A stretch of DNA of 64,000 bases, taken from Antennarius striatus (lineage: Eukaryota > Chordata > Actinopteri > Lophiiformes > Antennariidae). Below, one piece after another: positions 34,401 to 46,400 of this stretch. The stretch covers positions 9,650,491-9,714,490 of the forward strand of contig NC_090792.1 in NCBI RefSeq assembly GCF_040054535.1, written 5' to 3'. A program made the position numbers and the translations under genes. The notes beneath the pieces are model-generated. The model was not told where the DNA came from and ran no database searches. It worked only from the letters and a program-made list of their open reading frames with translations. Each line of letters begins with the position of its first letter. Position 1 is the first letter of the stretch.

Positions 34401-37400
34401 CAAAAACAAGAATCTTCTGATTTTAAGTGTGTGTAGCTTTGCCAACCTGTGCCCTCCTTTTAAGAAAGTAATGACAGCTTTTTGAAGTCTTTTTGTCGAG
34501 TCATCACCAGAGCGTCTCAGAGACTACGAAAGCCTGGACCGCAGCAGACTCTCACTCGTCATGCACCAGAATGAGAAATGTAGCATTGTGCCCAGGAAAA
34601 TAAAGTGCAGCTTTAAGAACATCATCATCACACCACTAAATGCATGTTTCTGAAAATGCTGAAATCTTTTGCAGAATTTTTATTTTTATTTAATTATTAC
34701 ACAAAAAGCTCCCCTACTTTTGAAGAACTGTAAACTTTAGAATTGGCTGCAGGATTTAGCAATGAAAGAACTGAACAAAGATTAAATTTAGATTATATGT
34801 CACAATAAATAATAAACTGAACCAATTATTGGCGGTTAAATCAACCCCAAGTGAATTGTGGTTAATGCTAAGCTAAGTAAAACTTTTTAATTTGAAAAAT
34901 TACAGAAAAATATTGATTACATGTCATGTGTTTCGCTGTATCTTTGCCCTCTACTGCCTTAGTTAACATAGAAAAACTAGTCAAGTGAAATATACCATTA
35001 CTCTATCCAATAGATCCACTGTCATATAAGTATATAAGTAAATTGCTAGGATTTATTCTCGGATAGAAAATGATACACAGCAGTCTTTGTAATTGTTGTT
35101 GAGACTGAGATTTCAATTTGAAACTGACTTAAAAACGGGCCGATTGATTTGTTGATATCTCCATTCTTAAAACCACACCACTATCATGGATCGATTCTCA
35201 GAAAAAAAAGAATCTGTATAGTAACATCAAAATTCATCCATAAATCTCTCTGATTAGATCTACATATAAGAGCAAATACTGTATGTAGAAATACTGTACT
35301 GTATATTTCTGTTTTAGACACCTTCAGTGTGAAACTGGCGCTGGGTTTAGTGTCTATTTCATTTAACCTATCATGGCCTAGAAATCCTGATTTACATACT
35401 TTATGATACAATAACGGCTATATATACAGTATATACTTGATTAAATAATAATACAAATTCAATAATAATAACAACTTTGTTTGGCAAGGATAAACAGTAG
35501 AGTAGTCTCATTGTCAGCTCAAGTATAGAAATGCTTCATTCCTCGGGGAAGACAAAGGGTACTGTATATCTTCAAATTAATGAACTCCAGAAATACTACC
35601 ATAATTACCATAATTACTATATTACAAAAATCTGATCAATATCCTGTATTGTGTAGCAGCTTTAACTCAAAATAGGGTTAAAATGAGTGATTTCTAAGTG
35701 GAGTAAAGGAAAGAAAAACCAGGTCCAGCTTATCTGTACCTCAGAAAATCCTGATAATTGGCAAACCTCAGGGTAGCCAACAAGTATCTCAAATAACCAC
35801 ATCACCTATCTGGGTCACAAGACTGCAGGGATGGCATGAAGCTCAAGACTTTGTTTCCTTTCAGCATGAAAAACAAGTCCAACATCATCAAGTTTAAAGA
35901 GAAGAAGTATGGCAATCTGTTGATGATTATGTCAGTTGCCAAGTATACTTTAATTATAAAAAGTTATTTGAGGCATCAAATGTTAAACATTGCCTGTAAA
36001 GACAAAGACTGAGAAGCTGTCCTGATTTCACCTAGAGATTCAAATAATGCTTTTCCACATATGAAAATGACTGCTTTGCCTATGACTATAAGCAAGACCA
36101 TCATTTTTGGATTCCTGAGATGACTTTAGCATAGCATGACATTCACGCCCATTCAGAAGTTGTTGATATCCTGCGATCAATTTTATGATTTCAAACAGAA
36201 GTAAAACATTCCATCCTGACGTTGTCATGGTAATTTAGTGTGAAGCAGCTTCAGCAGTTGATGGTTGATCTGCTGTTTTCCAGTGTGACAAAATAGGAAA
36301 GATCAGGAAAGATCAGTTTATTCTATGCTTGCCAATTAAAAATAGATTTTGAATGGTCACAGTTAGCAGTAGTGAATATTCTATATTACAACGTTCGCGT
36401 GAAAAGGAGCCTATAATTAAATCACGTCTTTCATTTTAGTTGTGTTGGGAACTATTGACATTGGTAGCCTAGAGCTTCTTCACTGCTCCAATATGGTGTA
36501 CATCTGTGATGTGATTTGCTATATGAAACAGCTGGATCGTGTCATGCCAATGGATTCTCAGCTATATCCACTAAACAGCAAAAACAAAAATCAACATGTT
36601 GTCCACATGTATACGTCGTATTTTGCATATGCAGGGTATACCAGGTCATTTCCTCATTTAGATTCCCTCTCACATTAGTTGTTTTGGGGGATGGACTGAA
36701 GCCAGACCAAAGCAGACTTTGTTTACACACTCAAAAGAAGCTGATTCGGGAGCAGCAATCTGTGAAGCAGCAAATCCAAGAAAACTTCAGCAGTTGAAAC
36801 ATAAACGCTACTGCAAACTTTAAACAAACAACTAAATTCTACATACCTTTTTTTGATATTGCCAAATTGGAACTAATATTGAGAAGATACATGTCACTGA
36901 AATGAAAGTCTAGTGATATGGATGCAGGTAATGAGTAAAAGTTTGTCAGAAATCATGTAAACATCAGATTTTACTTGTACACCATAAAGGGGGTAACCTC
37001 ATGCCATTGGTAATAAAATGCAAATGACTGTTGGAGAATGTGTGTGCTGTATAGTTCACCAGAGGTCTACGTTGTGCAAAATATACTCCCCTATTTTCTG
37101 GCTACATCTTCTTAAGTACATTGCAAAGAATAGACTGCTGTTATGATGAAAGGGACCCAGCTGTCCTGACTCACCCAGAGATGGCTGCTGTTGTGCAAAA
37201 CAGCATGCTCCCCTTTTTCCCCTTATGTGTGTCTCAGCTTCTCTCACTCTCTCTCCCCAATTCAGACCCATAGTAGGAGCTCTGGCTGTGCCACGTGGAG
37301 CAAGGCTACTTGCCAAGGCCTGTCCAAATGCCTCGCCATGAGCATTCCCTGTGAGAGCTCTGAAGTAAGCAATTCGGAAGCTATGGCTGAGTCTCACTTG

Positions 37401-40400
37401 TACTAATCTAGCTTCAGATTTTTTCTCTTTTTTTTTATTTTTCTCTCACTCCAGGGTCTCTTTGATTTTAAATTTGCTCAGCTATGACCTGCTGTCATCT
37501 GCAAAGATTGCAGGCAGCAGTGCTGCGATACAGATGGTGACATAAAGTCAAACAAGGTAATACAGATAAAATGGAACTCCTAACATTGCGCATCACCCCT
37601 TAAAAGTTAGCCTCAAAATCAATCTGATACTGAACTCACAGAGATAGTGAGGTTTTCTTTAAAGTGACCCAGATATGAGTTTTGATTGGATCCAAGCTGT
37701 ATTTTTCCCTCCAAGAAGGTCATGTTTTTTCATAAATATTTTGGATCAGTGCTGACCTGATGATTGCTAACATTCCTGAAGTATTACATGAAACATTTAT
37801 TGGTCATCTGGCTTGTATACTGGCTTTATTCACAATTGAAGGTGGTCTGGGGTAGGCCTGGTTGAACAGATTAAAAACTCTCAGCACCTCATGCAATCAA
37901 AAAAGCCTTCTCATTGTGACACTGGGTTTAAATATCCTCACCACTGCTCTGTTCTAGCGAACCAAACATCATCCCAAGATGAATAAATGTTCTGCCTGCT
38001 TACAGTTTTCGCAGTTTGAGCTGTGAAAGGAATTTGTGATTCCTCCAAAGCATTGTAAATACTTAATAGTCTGTGACTTTTACTGTCGTAAAAGTAAGAC
38101 TCGTGCAATCATCTCCACCCTCTATCACTTTATTGATATAAGGTAATTGTAATGTTTGCCAAAAATGACATGGATAAAACAAAATGTGCATAAAAACAGT
38201 ATATTTTTGCACTTTTTGTCACCCGCTGTCACATGGTTTGTATTCTCAGAAACAGTATCTGCCCTAGATTTCAGCTGCTAAAAGTCTTGATATGAGAAAT
38301 GACATGTAGGACAGTGAAGATGTTTTTAACTTGAGAGAATCAAAAAGTAAACAGCTAGTCTGGTGTTGAAATTTAAAAAGTTAGAAACAGAAACAGCCTG
38401 ACTAAACTCTGACATCTTTCACTCATTTTTTTCTTTCCACTGTTCTCCTGTGATCAGGTGCTACAGGATAACTGTGAAACAGTGACATTTGCAAAATTTA
38501 CAAACTTCTATACATTTTGGATCATAATCTGCAAACTTATGTGGAATCACAGCTTTCCAATGATTTTGTGTGCAGCAACTTCCCTTTAAAATGTGTTGGA
38601 TGTAAAAGAAGCTTCAGACAGCTATTGTCAAAGTCAGGTTAGCTGGTCTGGTGGCTGCAGCTTCATACTAACATAAAAAATGCATTAGACTTCAGGTTTC
38701 TTCTTCAAATGCTGTGGAAAAAAACAGATGCAAACATTTATATACTTATGTCTATTAACATATGGTCTATTGGACTATGTTCGAAATGCAAGAACTGAAA
38801 ACAGTGGTTGGTGATAACATTTAATATTTTAATTTAGTTTGGGTCTTAGAGACAGGAGATTAAATATTTTAAGTTTATTGCTCCATGATTTTGTGACCAG
38901 TCCTCTAAGGAGCGTCATAATGAGCAGAGCAGTCAAAAGTTAGATCTTAACCATCCCAGGGAAAAATCTCTCTCAACCACTTAACACAACTGCTGCTGTG
39001 GGTAACACTAGTGGGAGAGACATTTATAAGAAGACAATAAACTGTGTCTCCCATGAATTACAGGGCGGAGAAGGGTGTGGACTCTATTCTTTTAGCTAAA
39101 TTGACCTTGGGAATAACATGGCTCATGCAACGTGTCAAAGCTGACATCTTAACTCTCACCATGCAACTAAAAACAGATGATCCTGCAGAACATCTGAGGA
39201 AAGTGTGCAAAAATGAAGTCAGATTTTTTATCAATGCAATGTACAAAAATCCCCAGATCTATTCATTACTAAGTGTTCAATTCATCGAACGATCTGTCAG
39301 TTACAGAGAGGAAAATCCTTTTGTGACTTAGGCATATGTTATTTTTTTATATGTCAGCAGGGAGATGAACATTGTATTCTGAAGAGAAGCTCCTTCGTTA
39401 GTACAAAGGATAAGGTAGTCAAAGAGAAACATGTGATTTGTTAATGCTTTTGTATATTTGGCTTTTTATTTCCACTGGTTATGGTTATAATTTAACATCA
39501 ATTACATGTATACAGTTGGTATTAAATTTTTTTTAAAATATTAGGAATATGTATAAATTTAGTCAGCGTCCTGACTCTATCTTGAACTCTAACAAACTCT
39601 TGATACAAAAAAATTGACCAAAAATTTTCCACAGCTTTTTAATTATAGGACTTCACCAAATAAGATAAATTTACGCGCTATCGGCAAACCACAGTGTTTT
39701 GGTCAAAAGGACCGTCTGTGCCCAGAGCTCTGCTCTCTCACTTACCATCTGCAGTAGTTAAACCATGACCACTCATCAGCAACCACACAATGTGACTAAG
39801 TGACCTCATGGTCTTACCTCATAATATAGCCAACCAAATGCACGACAAAAACACAGCTGCAGTTACCATGTAAATACAAAAGGAGCTGAAGCCTTGGGGC
39901 CTCATTCATAAAATAGGATTGGATGAATTTTAATTGTATGTAGGACATAAGACGAAAACCATGTAAAAGTGTTTATTTATAAAACTATTCTCTGATGTGG
40001 AAATGATCTGTTCTCTAAACAAAGTCTAGCAGTTGTGGCTTCCTTGACATATTACAGTTTGGGACACATTCATCCAAGCCTGGGGGGGGGGGGTTGTTTG
40101 ATTTTTTTGAACAATGTGAATTGCTGGAATGCTATCAGTATTTATTTTTGGATTTTCTGCTTAATATGATGTTTTAATATAAGAATCAATCAATCAATCA
40201 CACTTCATTCATTTTTAAGTGGCCCACTTCAAAACATGTTTGTCTTTGTTTCAGCCCTATAGCGTGTAGTAGCAGTAGTAATACGTATTTATAGAGAATG
40301 TTGCCTGTAATCAATCTGCCTGACAACCACTATGACCTTATCTTCCAAAAAGTTTGATTTACTCTTTTGGCCCACGGTTATTCCTGAAAAATCAAACTTA

Positions 40401-43400
40401 GTGCAGGGATTCTATGAAGGGAGGTGACCTCACAAGACAGACGTCATCTATTATACACTGTAAATAAGATTCATGCAAAATGTTTAAGCAATGTTTTTCA
40501 ATGCACTACCACTGTTATAAATCTAATGTAATCACACCGTCAGAGAATAGGTTAGAGATAACGTGATTCTCATCTGTGAAACACGCAGTAACACACGCCC
40601 AATGTCACCAAATGACAAACAGCAGCTTATGGCAAAATGCCTTTCTGGCTTGTAACCACAGGTGGTGTAGGCGTTACCCCACATTGGTACTGTACATCAA
40701 TTCCACAAGCCAACAGATGTTTTTAATGACAGAAAGTCATTTTCATCTGATAGAAGTGGAGGAAATGAACAATGCAAAAGAAGCAATCCTGTCATGAGCA
40801 CAATTTTGGTAGCATCCATGGAAAACACTGCTCAAAGCAGTGTTTTGATTCCATTTGGTTCAGATCATGAAAGTACAGTTTGCAACTTCCTAATCTTACT
40901 CCTGTCCTTCAGAATTATTTTTTTTAAAAAGTCAGACAAAAGAACTTCCCCTTCTAAAGACTTTCACTATAATTCAATGTGTGGTCACATGAGTAATAGA
41001 GTGCTTGATGTTGTGGTTAAGGGCATGACAGTGTGGATTTCTCAAGACTCAGGGTGCACAGTGTGACGTGCACCTGCCACTGCAATTCCCTATATACTGT
41101 ATGTAGAAAAATGAACAGTCGGACCCAGTGGATTAATATTAATATGAATTCAGCGAGTGAACACCATTTATGCCTTGTCCAACTGCAGGAATGTTTACCG
41201 CTCCAAGTAACAACAGCTGCACATGAGGGGAGTTTCTACCCAGTATACTGTAACTGTTACTGTATAAGTGCTAGACGTGTTTGCTTGTGTTAAAATCTCA
41301 AGTGAAATGGAAAACCTTTTTCATTTTCTTGACCAAGCAATCCTCAATCACAACCTCAGTAATTATGGGGGAAATATCCTCGCCAATATAAGACCTCACT
41401 GACTCTACCCATCCTCAAAGCACAAAGGGAAGGACGCAAAGGATGCTGCTCTTATGGAGACTGCACAGGAATGCAAGCGTTACTTTTCCCCTCACACAAC
41501 TCACTGAGAAAGGACAGGTCCAGGTTCTGATGACACAATCCAAGTCCTGATTGATGTTCCATCAATGACAGCTCACTGGGGAGGAATAAATAACTCCTTT
41601 TGTGATGACAATATGAACCATCTGTCTTCGTCAGAGAACAAGAGAAACTTGGAAACGTGAATTTAATGCGATGCACAAAATGTGTTAGTGGTGCTGGAAA
41701 AGGGATATGATGCTCTTGCTTATGTGCATACATAACTTCACATTTACTGATGTGGATGAATGATTGGCTTTGAAAGAGATGGATGATAAGTGTGTTCTTT
41801 AAAACGTGACGTGTAGGCAGGGTAAGAGAGCAGCTACTTTTAAGCTATACAGGTGTTCTTTTCATCAACATGATCGTTTCTATTTTATACACTATTAAAA
41901 ACCTAAATGTGATGTATTTTGATTTTATTTGTCATCTTAGCTATCTGAATCATCTGTAAATGGTTACTTGAGAGAAAAAAATTATTTTGTGTCATTGTTT
42001 AATTCATATTTTATCTCTTTAGAGAGAAGGCATGCTTTAGCTGTTTCTGCAGTAATGAAGAGCAGATGATGGAGAGATGATGGGGAATTTTACTTTCCCA
42101 AAAAGTCTTTAAACCAAGAAAGATGATTAAAGGCTGCGAAGGGAGGGGAAGTTGGTTGCACAAAGTAGCACGTTCAGCTGCCCAGTAATGTCACAGATCT
42201 GTACTATTAATTCAGACTCCAGCCTTCATCATAGGCCTATAAGAAAAGCATGAGGACTGATGACAATTTTATATACTCAATAAAATACCACTTCTATCTT
42301 TACAAGCAGTTGTAGTTCCTGAAATTTGTTAATATTATGAAGCGGCAAATCAAATCTTCCTCCAAAAAAATCATGTTCATCTATAGCTCATGTAGTGACC
42401 AAATGATCCATCTGCACTGATACAACAAAGACTGGTGCTATTTATGTTTTGGAGCGCTCTACCTACCAAGTATTTTGATTACTGGTGTATCCATTTGTCT
42501 ATAAAATACCAAGGCAGTGAAAGATGCCCATCACAATTTCTAAAGGCCAAATGTGACATCTTCCATGAAAAACATTTTGGACAACTTACAGCCAGTAACC
42601 AGAAGATATTTGATGTACTATAACAGAGCACAATGAAAACCAGCAAAAATTCCCATTGGAGGGCCTGGAAACAATTAGTGCTGACTGAATGTTACACCCC
42701 ATGCCAGATTGTTGACACTTAGATAATTATGAACATCTAAAGGGATGCAAAGAATGTGCCTCATCAATGACCTCAGAATTGTTAAGCATCTTTTACTGCT
42801 GTCTCCTTTTAATGTCAGACCAATGACGTGAATAAGAAAATTCATATTGGGAAATTGAAATAATTGGAACGCTGGAATTAATATTCTGGACATCGTGACA
42901 CGGGTCATGTGCTGTTTCAGCCCTGGGATCCAAGCGCCGCAATTTCCCCTTGTCTGTATCCAGTGATAGTGGAAATAAGTACCATGGCCTTGCAAATGTT
43001 ATTTGTTTTTATGTTTCAGAAACACAATTTTTGACTTACAGGCTGTACAAATGATGGTACCTGCTCATTAAACTGTAGTAAAATATGTTCATGATAATTC
43101 AATAAACTCACATCCTGGTGTGAGACCCAAAAAAACAGGATGAAGGACAGATAGCTTTTGTTAATTTACATACCTGTGACGGTCTCCTTTGTGAGATGCG
43201 GTGGTGATAAACTGATAAAATTTACTTTACAGTTTTCAAGATCTGCTGGTTACTTTATTCGTAATAATTAGAAATAGTGAGAAAAGTTTACTAGCAGAAA
43301 ATCATGCTCAAGGGGTTTTAACTTGTGGCTGTTTTATGGAAAGATGGTGGAAAACTGAATGGAAAAATGGTGCAACCCTCAGTTTCAAATTAGACCATTT

Positions 43401-46400
43401 TTAAACACTGCAACTTTCCCCAACGCAACAATGAGAGAACGTAAGAGGTGAAACTTCTTTAAAGCTGCTGAAAATAGACTTTACAAGATGTTACCCTTCA
43501 TGCCTTACTGAAAAGATTTTTCACTCAGATTTTATGCCTGTGTCTCTGAGCTGGGAGGTACCCGTAGTAGTTAATGATGCTTTACATAAACACAATCCTG
43601 TGATGACATTTACAATCACACTGTTGAATAAATACCTCAAACAAGGTTAGGTTCCTGTATGAGCTTTGCACTGAGAGAAATTCCTCTACAGGAAGGAGAG
43701 GGCAAATTTTGGAGTCAATGTGGATGAGCTGCTCCATGTCAGTTGGCTCCGGAGTGTAACCCTGGCCTGTCAGGACCGGCACAGCCCACATGTCCTCCTG
43801 AAAGACAAACATTGGGGCAGTAAGTCACAGTCCACAGGGTATAACCCTGGTTTGTATGTAGAAACCTAAATATGGGATTGATAAAAATATTTCTTTTCTT
43901 TGAGCAACTTTGTGGAAATCCTTTCTAAAACAGAGAAGAGAATGGTATTCACTTCTGGATGGATAAAAGTAACTGGCTCTGCCAGGGAGTCTCTGCTCAT
44001 AAAGGAAATGATGGGTGTTCAAGCAGCTCAGGCAGAGCTGCAGATTAGGATGAAGAAACTGTGATTAATGAGGGAAACAACTTGATGTCAGACAGAGATA
44101 AAGCATAAAATTCATTTTTCTGCTGCTCAACTTGTCTGTGTCGCTTTGCTTTTTTTAGTAGACTGTAACGATGTCTAAGATCAAGGGGAAGGGGGTTTTT
44201 TTTTTGCAAAAGTTTAAAGACAGACGTTTTTTACAAAACACAAGTGCTCTAACTTCAAAGTTAATTTTTGGGAAAACATTTTGGAAAATAACATCTGGAC
44301 GTCTTATGGTAATAGTAGCTTTGCCGCTGTAGCGAAATTTAAGCCGTCAAAATGCCTCATTTGAAATGTGGGTCAAGTTTATTATTGAATTGAATTTATG
44401 AAGGCTGTTTTTAGTTTCGCCAATATGTAGGGTTACATTTATTTATTTTTATTATCAAAAATTGCGCTTTTTGCTTGTTTGTTTGTATTTGACTTTTTGT
44501 TTTGTTTTTTATATATAATTTTGATTACAAAAAAAAAAAATCAAACAACCAATGGATACAAGTGAAAACATAACTGGATATTATATAATTGTTGTGTGGA
44601 AAAATAACCAGAAAACGAAGGAATGTCCAACAAGAAAACAACAATTAAGAAATCTTTAAACTCATAATATGATGATTCACTGAGGAAATGAACTGATAAA
44701 ATAAAAAAAGGCTAAAGACAGAAAGGTTTATTTTTGTGAGAATAACAAGCTCTCTCTCTCACTGAAATCAAATTATAGTAATGATAGCTGGAAAATGCAC
44801 AGTAAATCAAAATTGATAATTGGCACATGATTCAACATGTATGCTATGTTTTTCACTATTACAGAGTCAACAAGGCAGTCAGAGACTGCAACATCCCACG
44901 ATATCATCACATTTTTGTGCCTTTGGCTTCCTGAAAATGTTGCTTTTTGTTTTGTGATTACTGTATATCTCATCAGGTTTCCAATATGTGTACCAAAAAA
45001 TGTATAGAAGTGAAAATTTTACCTTGACCTAGTTTCTCAAGGTTGTGATCTAATTTTCATCCCCTTGCCCTCCCTGAATATAACACCTTTTGTTTCATCT
45101 TTCTATCTTATCTGGTTCCTGAGATATGTGCAAAAAAGTGTACAAAAGTTTAAATTTGACCTAGTTTTCTTAAGGTCAAGATCATCATCTAATTTTCATC
45201 CCCTTTGCCCCCCGAATAATGTGCTTTTTTTTTTTCATCTTTCTATCAGCAACAGTTGTGAAGATATTTGGTGGAAGGATGGACGGACATATGGACGGAT
45301 GGACGGACGGACATAGAAAAAACTGACAATTACAATACATCACAGATTCGAGGGATGTAAATACAGAGAATTTAGAGTGTAAATATTTCTGTCTTTATGC
45401 ACCCCCCATGCAGAGTTTTTATGAATCAACAGAGGCCCTCCTCCAATTCCTGCTTCTAAATTTTACTCCACGCCTATCGAGAAGATGTGTCCTCTATCTT
45501 TATGCATCTCCATAATCCCATAATGAGAGACACTTCAAATCCCATCATCCTTCATCCAAGGGTGAATGTCAAGATAAAGGGTGAACATCAAGTAAAAACG
45601 ATTACATCCACTACTGACGCACCCAAATTTCAACAATTGCCAACTTCCATTGATTTATTGCTGCAGATTTCCAGTGAACCACACAATATCAAAAGAAATG
45701 TGTGGCTAACAGTGAGCTGCAGCTACTAATTTATGTGCTTATGGGGAGTCTGCCAAGAACTTGGCCCTCACCGAATAAAAGACACGTCACTACCAAAGCA
45801 CTGATAACATCAATAATGTGCTTTTCTCTATTATGATCATCCATGACAGCATGTCTCGCAATAACAGGAAGTCTTCTTCTAGCCAACTAAAAAACAGTAC
45901 AATTTTACTCCACTTTGGTATTTCACAGCATTATTTTTGTATTATTATTATTATAAAAATCAAGGTAAACATCATAAGTAGAGAAGAAAGACTTTTTTTT
46001 TTATCCTGGAAGGTTGTTCCAGCAATGCAGAGCTGTTGGGGTCAAACTAAATGGAACCGTATGAGAAAGGTAAATATGTTGAACAAGTCTGGTCCCATCT
46101 GCCTTTAGACTGGCCTCACAGCTGCCAAAAGGGTGATTAAAACAAATGAAAGTTGAACATAAAAATGTCTAAAGTTGGGACTGTGGGTAGATAGGGAAAT
46201 AGTCTAAGGTTCCAGGGGAGACGGTGCTCAATCAAAAGTCAAAGACAAACAAACTTCTTAGGCCGAAGGTCAATCAGTAAACTTCTACTGTGAGAGCAAC
46301 TGAGGAATTCGAACTACATGGAGGATCCATGTCATGAAAATATATAATAAAGGAATCCATAATTTGCAACATTTTTGGAGCTCTCTGAACAGTGTTAGTC